From Glaciecola sp. UBA2563 (GTDB lineage: Bacteria > Pseudomonadota > Gammaproteobacteria > Enterobacterales > Alteromonadaceae), in the NCBI GenBank assembly GCA_002340325.1, contig DDLV01000089.1, positions 1 through 15,759 of the forward strand: a stretch of 15,759 nt of DNA. Reading direction: 5' to 3'. Made by a program: the position numbers and the translations under genes. Each line of letters begins with the position of its first letter. The stretch's first letter is position 1. Below are positions 1-7,820 of the stretch, in pieces. The notes under the pieces are model-generated. The model made no database searches and was not told the DNA's origin. It saw only the letters and a list, made by a program, of their open reading frames with translations.

Positions 1-90
1 AAAGTCGCTTTCACTTCCCTGTTCGCTCGGACTCACACATCCTTGTGCTCGCACGCTTTTAAATTCAAATATCCCTCCACCAAGCGTTAT
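1..90. repeat. Structured intergenic repeat, copy 1 (cut by window start)
   Basis: The window opens inside a dispersed repeat whose left arm lies off the edge. The core begins AAAGTCGCT (1-9), has a small hairpin CACA-tcct-TGTG (36-47) and ends in a GCTTTTAAAT boundary (55-64). Positions 36-64 match copy 2 (11660-11688) over 29 identical bases. The right end CAAGCGTTAT (81-90) matches CAAGCGTTAC of copy 2 (11729-11738). The arm after the core (AAATTCAAATAT) differs from that of copy 2. It is non-coding as far as can be seen and is probably a MITE- or REP-like element. Confidence 0.8.
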
Positions 91-260
91 ATCGCTTAAA
101 CGATCAGCATTAGGCTTTCGCCGAGATGACAGTTGAATCGCATAGTATCGGCTCAATATCGTGCAGGTACGTGTAAACACATAAAGTTGTCTAGAAACAG
201 GCAGATATACTATTACTATCAACAAATACGTTTAACGTTCCGCAGGTCTGAGTTATTCCA
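91..260 (+). promoter_or_regulatory. Upstream region of the diguanylate cyclase gene; weak promoter candidate
   Basis: No gene is supported here. A TATACT hexamer (206-211) resembles a sigma-70 -10 box, but the best -35-like hexamer, TTGTCT (187-192), is only 13 bases away, so the pairing is poor. A shifted -10 (TATTAC, 211-216) would give 18-base spacing but matches consensus less well. The start of transcription for the gene at 261 probably lies here, but the exact promoter is undecided. Confidence 0.25.
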
Positions 261-1259
261 TTGTTCTCTTTCAAACCTTTTCTAGACAATAAACTCAGTT
301 CTTCAGACTTCCTTGTGCGATCTACTTTTGGTGTGTCAGTTGTCGCCGCATGTATATTGTTTCCATTTGGCATTAATAATTTCTTACAAGAAAGATACAT
401 TGGTGGTGTGATTACGATTGCAGTCTCAACGCTCTTTTTCGTCAATAGTTACTTTTGCTGGCGAGGTAAGTACATCTTATTGATGAATCTTATCTGTATC
501 GTTCCTTGTATTATGCTTGGCTCAATAAACGCGCTTATCTCATTAGGTGTGACAGGGTCCTATTGGTCATATTTGAGTGTGCTTTCAATTTACTTTATTT
601 TACCTTTAAAAATCGCAAAATACGCCAGTATCATCTTTTTTATTGGCGTCACGATTGCCAGTTACTATTCGCTTGAACCGAGTCTTTTTGCAAGATTTGT
701 GGCGGTACTCATTGGCATTTGTATTTTTACTTATATTTCAAATTATGAAATAGATAAGAATCAGACCAAGTTAAAAAATCAATCGATTACGGACGCTCTT
801 ACGGGCTTACTCAATCGTTCAACATTAAGTCAGCATCTTGAAACGGCAATCGTTGATTACACAAATCAGAATATGCCTGCATGCGTATGCCTAATTGATA
901 TAGACCATTTTAAGTCTATTAATGACAGCTTTGGGCATAATGTGGGGGATAAGGTACTCGTACAATTATCCCGAGTTTTAAAGGAAAGCTTTTCCAAATC
1001 GGTTAAATTGTTTCGTGTCGGCGGCGAGGAGTTTTTGGTATTGGTCCCAAATGCAAATCTCGAAACATCATATAAAGAAATCGAGAGTATCCGTATTGCT
1101 GTTGAAAACGCCGATATTTTGCAAGAGAGAGCAATAACCATCAGCGCGGGTATTAGCAGTGTCGAACGTGTCAATGACTGGAAAGAATGGATAAATGCTG
1201 CTGATGAAAACCTTTATAAAGCCAAGCATAAAGGTAGAAACCAAGTGGTTGTGGGATAA
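261..1259 (+). CDS. Membrane-bound diguanylate cyclase (GGDEF domain)
   Basis: Probably makes cyclic di-GMP from two GTP at the inner membrane. Residues about 20-160 form roughly six hydrophobic helices, an integral sensory module of MASE-like character that I cannot assign to a named type. The GGDEF domain fills residues about 175-330: DALTGLLNR (178-186), IDIDHFKSIND (212-222), the active-site loop GGEEF (254-258), then ISAG and the C-terminal ADENLYKAKHKGRN. All catalytic hallmarks are intact. The inhibitory RxxD I-site expected nine to six residues before GGEEF is absent (SKSV instead), so product inhibition through that site is unlikely. The start is TTG at 261 with only a weak, distant purine stretch; no ATG fits as well. 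It lies 107 bases upstream of a co-directional periplasmic sensor gene. There is no EAL or HD-GYP domain. Confidence 0.94.
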   Translation: MFSFKPFLDNKLSSSDFLVRSTFGVSVVAACILFPFGINNFLQERYIGGVITIAVSTLFFVNSYFCWRGKYILLMNLICIVPCIMLGSINALISLGVTGSYWSYLSVLSIYFILPLKIAKYASIIFFIGVTIASYYSLEPSLFARFVAVLIGICIFTYISNYEIDKNQTKLKNQSITDALTGLLNRSTLSQHLETAIVDYTNQNMPACVCLIDIDHFKSINDSFGHNVGDKVLVQLSRVLKESFSKSVKLFRVGGEEFLVLVPNANLETSYKEIESIRIAVENADILQERAITISAGISSVERVNDWKEWINAADENLYKAKHKGRNQVVVG

Positions 1260-1366
1260 GAACCACATTTATTTTTCGAAGACGCTTTTTGTGATTTCAT
1301 CGTAGGTTACACATTTCATTTTACATCCGGGCATTACCTATACCCGCGTATCGATAAAGAAACATA

Positions 1367-3151
1367 ATGGGTGTGCCTGTCCTGTACTATAAGCAAATAA
1401 TCGGCGAAGCGTTCAAAAGGGTAATGGTAAAATTAAGCTCAAAACTGCTAGCGTCGTTTGTTATCCTAGGCTTATCTGGAGTCTCAGCAGGCGGCTGGTA
1501 TTTTTATTCTCAATCAACCCAAGAAGTGCGGGAAAGCGCAGTCAATCAACTGATGCTTGTTGGAGAAATTAAAAAACACGAAGTTGAATCGGTGTTTGAT
1601 GATGCAGCAAATGACTTGAGTACGTTAATCAAACAAATGCGAATAAGACATCGGGCCTCATCAGAGCTATTGGTCGCCAAGCATGTTGATAAAAAAGCAA
1701 AGATAGAGGCTTACATGGAGTCACTATACAAGGAGGTGTCATTACTTCAAAATAATGCCGATATACATCTTGCAACACGCGATTTTGTCAACGCCCATCG
1801 CACGAGCGGAGGGGTTGGAAATTTGTTTCGAGAACAATACTACCAATCGCTATCAAGTATTTATGGCCCAAGGTTTGTTGACATTATTGAGACCGAGCGA
1901 TGGAAGAATTTACTCATCATCAACAGCGATGGCTATATCGTGTATTCAGCGATTGGTAATACTGCGGTCGGAGTTAATTTGCGCGATGACTTGTTTAAAA
2001 GCTCAAGTCTAAAGCAAGCAGTTGAAAAGCTATCGACGACCGACAATGATATTGATGTTTCAATCAGCGATTTTGCTTCTTATTCTCCAATTGCTGGGCA
2101 ACAAGCTGCGTTTATGGCAACGCGAATAGTGAAAAATGGGAAGACTATCGGATACATAGGACTTCAGATAGGTACGTCGAAATTAAATCAGTTGGTGCAT
2201 CATCAGGATGATAAAACGCATTCTTTTGAATCGTATCTTTATGGCATTCAAGATGGCAAAACCGAGTTTCGCAGTAACTTTGTTGAAGCAGGCATCGAGC
2301 AGCAGTCTATTGGTCTTCCCGTCACCACTGAGTTTATCAACATTGCAAACACTAGCAACCAACCTGTGAGAAACAAGTTTGCCGATCATAGAAACCATCT
2401 TGTCCTGGCAGCGGTCGATACGCTTGATATCGAGGGTTTGCAATGGGGTTTAGTAACACAAATACGATTAGAAAAATCCGTAATTGAAAACGGTAAATTT
2501 TCGGCAAATCAAGATGCATCGTCAATGCTGACGCTAAACGAAAATACGTATTCAGAATTAGCTTTGCTAGATGCTCAAGGTAATGTACTTATCTCGATGA
2601 ATGGCGAGAGTGATTTTGAATATGCCGTGCGGGATAGTAAGGTTCGAGCTGAGAATTTTACTGTCAATAGTGGCGGCGAAGAAAAGGAAGGCAGTGATAA
2701 AAGAAACGCAATCGTGGCTTTTCCACCGCACGAGGCTGCACCAGCAGGTTTTATTGTAAAACCGCTATATGTCAAAAATAAACTTGAGATGTTAGTTGTT
2801 TTAGGCTTGCCAATAGAGAGGATTACGTCAGTGATGCAGAATAGAGATGGCGTCGTGGAAGCCATTGATACGTTCTTAGTGCGACCAATCATGCGTACAC
2901 ATAAAACACGCAGAACAGAATCGACAAACAATGCTCAGAGTAGTCAGAAATTGTTTTCTGCGACAAGTGATGCCACTATCCTAGATGGCATTAACACGCA
3001 ACCAGCGCGTGCTGCGATCAACGGAGAAATGGGCGCAACTGTTAGCAGTAATCACAAAGGCATGGAAGTACTGTCGGCGTATATGCCAATTGAATTTGGT
3101 GAAATCACATGGGCACTGTTAATTGAAATGGACAAACACCATGCGTATTAG
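1367..3151 (+). CDS. Membrane-anchored periplasmic dCache-type sensor without output domain
   Basis: One N-terminal membrane helix (about residues 26-47) is followed by a periplasmic region of about 545 residues. Two PAS/Cache-like halves can be seen: one around 60-375 (LLIINSDGYIVYS, then GYIGLQI), and a membrane-proximal one from about 390 (ALLDAQGNVLISM, then TFLVRPIMRTHK, and finally VLSAYMPI with ITWALLIEMD). The last block is typical of chemoreceptor and histidine-kinase sensor domains, where it directly precedes the second membrane helix. Here the protein stops at once (DKHHAY) with no second helix, HAMP, methyl-accepting, kinase or cyclase domain, and only 39 bases separate it from the convergent symporter gene. 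It is either a decayed chemoreceptor or a stand-alone ligand-binding partner. ATG 1367 is given, but ATG 1424 (residue 20, just before the basic residues and the helix) is an equally good start. No frameshift is evident inside the reading frame. Confidence 0.8.
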   Translation: MGVPVLYYKQIIGEAFKRVMVKLSSKLLASFVILGLSGVSAGGWYFYSQSTQEVRESAVNQLMLVGEIKKHEVESVFDDAANDLSTLIKQMRIRHRASSELLVAKHVDKKAKIEAYMESLYKEVSLLQNNADIHLATRDFVNAHRTSGGVGNLFREQYYQSLSSIYGPRFVDIIETERWKNLLIINSDGYIVYSAIGNTAVGVNLRDDLFKSSSLKQAVEKLSTTDNDIDVSISDFASYSPIAGQQAAFMATRIVKNGKTIGYIGLQIGTSKLNQLVHHQDDKTHSFESYLYGIQDGKTEFRSNFVEAGIEQQSIGLPVTTEFINIANTSNQPVRNKFADHRNHLVLAAVDTLDIEGLQWGLVTQIRLEKSVIENGKFSANQDASSMLTLNENTYSELALLDAQGNVLISMNGESDFEYAVRDSKVRAENFTVNSGGEEKEGSDKRNAIVAFPPHEAAPAGFIVKPLYVKNKLEMLVVLGLPIERITSVMQNRDGVVEAIDTFLVRPIMRTHKTRRTESTNNAQSSQKLFSATSDATILDGINTQPARAAINGEMGATVSSNHKGMEVLSAYMPIEFGEITWALLIEMDKHHAY

Positions 3152-3190
3152 CATTACTTAAACTAAAGGTATAAAACCGACTGAGCTTCA

Positions 3191-4771
3191 TTATGACTGA
3201 GTGTTAGCAGATATCTCTTCCCAGTTAGACTGAACAGCATTACCGAGCATGCATACCGTAAAGCTAACTATTACGCCAATGATCAATTGCCAAGTGAAAC
3301 CGAGACTGAACGAAGATTCAGGGAATAAAAATGAAATTACATAAGGCTGCATCAATACAGGCGTCATAAATCCAGCGATTAACGCAAAGAGAATGCTTCG
3401 TGCCGACCCTCTGCTGGTAAATAACGCTGTAAAGTAAACGCCGAGCAATCCGCTATATGAAAAAATCATCACGCTTAATGCAAAATTCAATAGAGGCATA
3501 TCGGTGTATTGCTGCCAGTAATAACACAATGCCGCCATTAGAGATAACGCAATTGCTACCACTCCCATTGAAATACGACCGGCAATAACAAGGTGGGATT
3601 CGGTCAATTGTTGCCCGCGCTTAATCCAATCCTTGTAAATATCTTGTACAGCGACAGATGACATAGAGTTAAGCCCAGAGTTTAGCGTCGATAACGCAGC
3701 CGCAACGATACCAATTGTCACAATCGCTTTGAGCCCCGCTGGTAAATCTGTCAGTACGTAATACATAAAGATGGTGACGGTTTCACCTTTAAACTCTGGG
3801 GTAGGAGCATTTACATTCGACTGCATCAAGGCAGGCTGCTGATAGTAAACAAACAATAGCAATCCGATACACATAAAAATAAATACAACGGGTATACCGA
3901 TAAAGACCGATGACAGCATTGCCTTCACCGCACTTTTTTCATCTTTACATGTCAGCATGCGTTGCGTCACATCTTGATCAAGACCATATGCGGCGATATT
4001 AAGCAATACTAATCCGGTCAGCACAGACCACATTGAGAACACGCCTGCACCGGTAAAATCAACAGAAAAATCGAACAAGACAAGCTTCGATTCGAGACCT
4101 TCTCCAGGTGCGCCAAGGGCTGTGATAATCTGTGAAAAATCTGCTGGAATACTCATCAATAGATAGATTAAAACTGAAAGCGCGGCACCTACATATAGCA
4201 AGCATTGCAGTACATCTGAGTAAATGACACTTCGTATGCCACCGCGAACCGTATAAACGAATCCAATTGCCGCAATAACAACAATTGAAATAATCACATT
4301 TTCCGCTCTTATATCACCAAATAGAATCATTGAAATTGCAATTGCCGCCATAAAAAGACGCGAACCGCTGGCAAAAAGGCGACCGAATAAATATATTAAG
4401 CCCGCCTGATACATTGCGTTTTTGCCAAACCGGCGACCCAGTAGCTCATAAACAGTAAATACGCGATATTTGTAGAATTTTGGAATGAGAAATTTAGCAA
4501 CAAAAATGGCAGCGATAATACTGGCGATATTTGCACTAAGATACGTCAAGTTACCTCTATAGCCCTGATCGGGACCACCCAAAAATGTTGCGGCTGATTG
4601 TGCAGTTGCCAATACAGATATACCAACTGCCCACAATGACATCTGATTAGACCCTAAGAAATAATCCTGACTGGTGTTATTTGAACGATTGACATAAATC
4701 CCGGTAACTACTAGCAGTAAGCCATAGATTGCAAAGATGGACCAATCAAGGAGGGTGAAATTTTCAAGCAT
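3191..4771 (-). CDS. Sodium:solute symporter family (SSS) transporter
   Basis: An inner-membrane permease of 526 residues with about 13 hydrophobic helices, the usual size for SSS/SLC5 proteins, which import a solute with sodium. Family signatures are the TM1 segment ATAQSAATFLGGP (about 55-67), SQDYFLGS before it, the YELLGRRFG loop (108-116), FGRLFASGSRL (129-139) and the late helix ALSTLNSGLNSMSS, which carries the Ser/Thr residues expected for the Na2 site. The substrate cannot be read from sequence; amino acids, sugars, sialic acids and carboxylates all occur in this fold. It is codirectional with alr but 256 bases downstream of it, with a large inverted-repeat element in between, so co-transcription is uncertain. 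The start ATG has no clear Shine-Dalgarno. The gene is convergent with the sensor gene. Confidence 0.92.
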   Translation of the reverse strand: MLENFTLLDWSIFAIYGLLLVVTGIYVNRSNNTSQDYFLGSNQMSLWAVGISVLATAQSAATFLGGPDQGYRGNLTYLSANIASIIAAIFVAKFLIPKFYKYRVFTVYELLGRRFGKNAMYQAGLIYLFGRLFASGSRLFMAAIAISMILFGDIRAENVIISIVVIAAIGFVYTVRGGIRSVIYSDVLQCLLYVGAALSVLIYLLMSIPADFSQIITALGAPGEGLESKLVLFDFSVDFTGAGVFSMWSVLTGLVLLNIAAYGLDQDVTQRMLTCKDEKSAVKAMLSSVFIGIPVVFIFMCIGLLLFVYYQQPALMQSNVNAPTPEFKGETVTIFMYYVLTDLPAGLKAIVTIGIVAAALSTLNSGLNSMSSVAVQDIYKDWIKRGQQLTESHLVIAGRISMGVVAIALSLMAALCYYWQQYTDMPLLNFALSVMIFSYSGLLGVYFTALFTSRGSARSILFALIAGFMTPVLMQPYVISFLFPESSFSLGFTWQLIIGVIVSFTVCMLGNAVQSNWEEISANTQS

Positions 4772-4847
4772 TTTAATCGACCGCTTTTAAGTAGTGTCTC
4801 GTTATTGCTCAGTTCCGATGAATTGTCTTTCAATCAAATGCCAAAAA

Positions 4848-4965
4848 TTCAGTCGATTATGAAAGCTATAGATTTGAAAGCCTAAAAATCATGGATGATT
4901 TTTTGGAGCGCCCACGGATGGGTTTACAGCGACTTTCAAATCTATAGCTTTCATGATTGAATGAA
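4848..4965. repeat. MITE-like palindromic repeat, copy 3 of the structured family
   Basis: The terminal arms 4848-4880 and 4933-4965 are inverted repeats matching at 30 of 33 positions, with the inner 22 bases perfect (4859-4880 against 4933-4954). Between them lie two smaller hairpins: AAAAATCAT-gg-ATGATTTTT (4884-4903) and CCCA-cgga-TGGG (4911-4922). Read on the minus strand it has the same plan as copies 1 and 2: AAAGTCGCT, hairpin, GCTC, hairpin, GCTTTCAAAT. No target-site duplication is obvious next to the arms. It lies between alr and the symporter, where a transcript of either strand would fold into a long stem and could attenuate or stabilise the mRNA. Confidence 0.9.
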
Positions 4966-5027
4966 CAACGCACAATGTTAACAACAATTTACCGGAACTT
5001 AGCCTTATTTGTTTTTTATTCGTCGTA

Positions 5028-6107
5028 TTAAATATAGCGTCGCGGGACACGTTTTGACAGCCTTGTCATAAGTTCATACCCAATAGTATCTGCGTGATGG
5101 GCAACTTCATTTATTGCATTGTTGGGTCCCCACAATTCGACAAGGTCGCCTATTTTGACGCTATCGTGCTCAGTTATATCAAACGTGATCATATCCATCG
5201 ACACGCGGCCCGCTAAATTTATTTGCTTTCCATTTAACCATGCCGGTGTTCCAGATTTAGCATGGCGAGGGTAACCGTCTGCATATCCTGCGGCAACTGT
5301 GGCAATTCGGCTAGGTCGACTGGCTGTCCAAGTTGCACCGTAGCCGACACTGTCGCCAGCAGGGATGTCTCTGATCGCAATCACGGGCGCGCAAAAGCGC
5401 ATAACGGGTTCAAGCGCAGTGGTTTGATTGTTTAGTGCATGGCCGAAAGGGCTTGAGCCATACATCGCGATACCCAGTCGATTTATGCTTGCTCTCGAAG
5501 ACGAAAATGCCATCGTTCCTGCTGAATTTGCAATTGATGTTGGATTTTTTACATCTTCTACCAATGCCAGAAAATCGCGAATTTGTGTTTTCGCGTTGGA
5601 TGATGCTTCCTCATCAGCACAGGCCAGATGTGTAGCAATGACTGCTTGATCAGTAAAGACATCGGCGTAGTGATTTTTTAACCACAAAAAGTCTTCCGAA
5701 AGAAAGCCAAGTCGATGCATGCCGGTGTCAAATTTGATCCATTGATGTCCATTTAGCGCGTTGTTGTTATTTTCTTTGCGAAACCAATCAAGTTGGATTC
5801 GGTTATGTAACATCCAATGAATATCTAACCGTTTTGTGTCTAACAGTTGCGAAGCTTCAAGTGGACCTTCTAGTACCAAGATAGGCTTATTGATACCTGC
5901 GCTTCTCAGCTCAATAGCTTCCTCAACAATGGCAACACCAAACATTGAGGTATATTTTTCAAGTGTTTTTGCTACCGGAATTGCACCATTTCCATAAGCG
6001 TCGGCTTTTACGACGGCTAATGCATCACTTTGCGGCGCAAGTGCCGCTAGCCTTTTAAAATTTCGTTTGACTGCCTGTAGATCGACTTCTGCAAACGTGT
6101 TCCTCAT
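5028..6107 (-). CDS. alr: Alanine racemase
   Basis: A PLP-dependent cytoplasmic enzyme interconverting L- and D-alanine, which supplies D-alanine for peptidoglycan. At 359 residues it has the normal length. Visible landmarks are the PLP-lysine motif AVVKADAYGNG with K34, the substrate-side block KFDTGMHRLGF (125-135), NSAG (194-197), RLGIAMYG (210-217), the second catalytic base in GYGATW (Y256), the PLP-phosphate region AAGYADGYPR, RVSMDM (301-306) and the C-terminal RVPRRYI typical of proteobacterial Alr/DadX. The ATG start has AAAGG about 10 bases upstream. It lies 45 bases downstream of the lysozyme-like gene on the same strand, so the two are probably co-transcribed. There is no dnaB beside it, unlike the usual gammaproteobacterial dnaB-alr arrangement, so a second racemase elsewhere in the genome is possible. 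Confidence 0.98.
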   Translation of the reverse strand: MRNTFAEVDLQAVKRNFKRLAALAPQSDALAVVKADAYGNGAIPVAKTLEKYTSMFGVAIVEEAIELRSAGINKPILVLEGPLEASQLLDTKRLDIHWMLHNRIQLDWFRKENNNNALNGHQWIKFDTGMHRLGFLSEDFLWLKNHYADVFTDQAVIATHLACADEEASSNAKTQIRDFLALVEDVKNPTSIANSAGTMAFSSSRASINRLGIAMYGSSPFGHALNNQTTALEPVMRFCAPVIAIRDIPAGDSVGYGATWTASRPSRIATVAAGYADGYPRHAKSGTPAWLNGKQINLAGRVSMDMITFDITEHDSVKIGDLVELWGPNNAINEVAHHADTIGYELMTRLSKRVPRRYI

Positions 6108-6152
6108 ATTTTTATTTGCCTTTGGGTAACATGAATTTCTAACCTAGGAAAG

Positions 6153-6956
6153 TTAACTTCTATAGGTATTGCAGCGCTTTGTCCAACCTTGCAACCAACG
6201 CAATTCAACTTCTTTTTGTGGTGAGTTGTTTATTCGTTGTACCAGCACCTCAATGCAGCTTTGCGCAAATGCATCATTGACATTTTGATTAACATCCATG
6301 TTGAGAAGTACTTGTTTCAGCCCCCAACCTTTTCCCTCATACCGTTCTTTTGGCGATGTGCCTTCGCCTTTGAAATTGACATAATCAATAAGACTGTACA
6401 TGCCAACTTCAGATGTTGTTAATTCGTTGAATCTTTGTTCCAAGATCATCTTCTGATTGGGTTCTTCAATGTCTTTCAGAATCAAAGGGAGCGCAAGTTG
6501 CATGCGTTGATGGATAAATGCAATCTGCAGTGAAAACGTGCTATTGATAAGGTCGCTAAGCTGTTTGTATTCCGATGTCATTTTTGCGGTCAAAAATGCT
6601 TGTTTGTCCTGCCAGGGACAGTCATCGGATGCCTGCAACCAGTCGGGAAGCTTGATACCAGAGTCTTTAAAGTGTTGAATCAAAGAAGGAAACGTCTCGG
6701 TAAACGGGCTGTTAAGTCCTTCTGGAAACCAGATAAAATGCCCTATCCCCAATGATGCAAATGCCTCGCCATCATTCCATGCAATTAAATACTCGGCATT
6801 TCCGCCAGTTTCGTTTATGAAGATCTTTTGGCCAATGCTTTCAAGTTGTTCCGTCGATAACTCAACATCTACGCTCGCCTTGGTGTCAGGTACTGAAACT
6901 ACGCACAATACTAGAGGCAAAACAAAAATAAACAGTATTCTCATAAGATTCGTCAT
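6153..6956 (-). CDS. Secreted lysozyme-like protein of unknown function
   Basis: A conserved proteobacterial protein type that I recognise by pattern but cannot name functionally. The N-terminus is a signal peptide: residues about 5-27, hydrophobic core ILFIFVLPLVLCVVSV, likely cleaved after TKA. The mature part begins with IGQKIFINETGG, then SLGIGHFIWFPEG, a helical middle region, and a C-terminal block with SLIDYVNFKGEG, ERYEGKGWGLKQVL and RWLQGWTKRCNTY. A glutamate in an ETGG context near the start followed by a G-I-G-H loop recalls lysozyme/transglycosylase-type folds, so a role in cell-wall cleavage is possible, but this is inference. ATG 6956 or the in-frame ATG four codons later are both possible starts; the shorter form gives the cleaner signal peptide. 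It is first in the minus-strand group leading into alr. Confidence 0.75.
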   Translation of the reverse strand: MTNLMRILFIFVLPLVLCVVSVPDTKASVDVELSTEQLESIGQKIFINETGGNAEYLIAWNDGEAFASLGIGHFIWFPEGLNSPFTETFPSLIQHFKDSGIKLPDWLQASDDCPWQDKQAFLTAKMTSEYKQLSDLINSTFSLQIAFIHQRMQLALPLILKDIEEPNQKMILEQRFNELTTSEVGMYSLIDYVNFKGEGTSPKERYEGKGWGLKQVLLNMDVNQNVNDAFAQSCIEVLVQRINNSPQKEVELRWLQGWTKRCNTYRS

Positions 6957-7033
6957 TAGAAGGGTTGATTAGATATCAGCATAAATACTAACCAAATACT
7001 TTTGAGAATAAAGTAATTTTATTGGCATATCAC

Positions 7034-7062
7034 TTGCTGACTACATGTAGTGCTTTTATAGA
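7034..7062 (+). promoter_or_regulatory. Candidate sigma-70 promoter for the pse operon
   Basis: TTGCTG (7034-7039) and TATAGA (7057-7062) are separated by 17 bases, the optimal sigma-70 spacing. They match consensus at 3 of 6 and 4 of 6 positions. They sit about 25 bases before the TTG start of pseF, in the 130-base gap shared with the divergent lysozyme-like gene, so a short leader would result. This is pattern-based only. Confidence 0.4.
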
Positions 7063-7086
7063 ATTCGTCTAGGCTACGTCACCGCT

Positions 7087-7785
7087 TTGAATATTGCAAT
7101 CATCCCTGCTCGTGGAGGTAGTAAACGAATACCACGAAAGAACATCAAGACCTTTGCCGGTCAACCAATGATCGCATACTCGATTAACGCAGCGTTAGCG
7201 TCTGGTTGTTTTGACGATATTGTGGTGTCGACCGACGATGCTGAAATAGCTGAGGTTTCTGAGTCTTTTGGTGCTTCTGTACCATTTATGCGTCCTGAGT
7301 CACTAGCAACAGACGTTGCTGGTACTATGCCGGTTGTCGAGCATGCTATTAAGTCGCTTTCATATAACAACCAAATCCAGCATGTGTGCCTTATTTATCC
7401 GACAGCACCATTAATAAATAGTATCAATATTGCAAAAGCCTACCACCTATTCATTAAGAGTAATGCGACCTATACCTTCTCTGCAGTGACTTACCCTTCA
7501 CCTATTCAACGTGCGCTTAAGTTTGATGAAAACACTGGCGTTGAGATGTTTTACCCGCAATATCTGGATAGCCGTTCGCAGGCACTGACAGAAGCCTATC
7601 ACGATGCAGCGCAGTTTTATTGGGGGAGAGTAGATGCATTCAAAAAGCAGCTGCCTGTTTTTGCTGGTTATTCCAACATTTTTCGCATTTCTAGATGGCA
7701 CGCGCAGGATATAGATACTGAAGAGGACTGGCGATATGCAGAGCTTCTTTTCAAGCTCCAGGCGCAATCTGCCGACAATAAATAA
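7087..7785 (+). CDS. pseF: Pseudaminic acid cytidylyltransferase
   Basis: Activates pseudaminic acid with CTP to the CMP-sugar used by transferases. This is a 232-residue protein of the NeuA/SpsF nucleotidyltransferase family, full length. The N-terminal nucleotide-binding signature IPARGGSKRIPRKNI (6-20) is complete, followed by the STDDAEIAEV block, RPESLATD, the YPTAPL motif, and PseF-like segments such as FSAVTYPSPIQRAL and DAAQFYWGR. The assigned start is TTG: the frame hits a stop at 7048 upstream with no ATG between, and the Met-Asn-Ile-Ala-Ile-Ile beginning fits the family exactly. An AGG lies about 14 bases before it, so initiation may be weak. It is first gene of the operon, with a 35-base gap to pseG. 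The protein is cytoplasmic. Confidence 0.95.
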   Translation: MNIAIIPARGGSKRIPRKNIKTFAGQPMIAYSINAALASGCFDDIVVSTDDAEIAEVSESFGASVPFMRPESLATDVAGTMPVVEHAIKSLSYNNQIQHVCLIYPTAPLINSINIAKAYHLFIKSNATYTFSAVTYPSPIQRALKFDENTGVEMFYPQYLDSRSQALTEAYHDAAQFYWGRVDAFKKQLPVFAGYSNIFRISRWHAQDIDTEEDWRYAELLFKLQAQSADNK

Positions 7786-7820
7786 CGGATAAATTAACAA
7801 ATGAAAGACAGAGGTAAAGC

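Noticed and set aside
1327..1345. Imperfect inverted repeat CGGGCAT/ATACCCG before the sensor gene
   Set aside because: Short, with one mismatch and a five-base loop; no regulator context supports an operator.
3179..3201. Direct repeat GACTGAG twice at the convergent junction of sensor and symporter
   Set aside because: Seven bases repeated once is within chance, and it forms no terminator hairpin.
5428..5649. Plus-strand open frame inside alr
   Set aside because: Antisense shadow of a clearly conserved alanine racemase, with no ribosome site or family resemblance.
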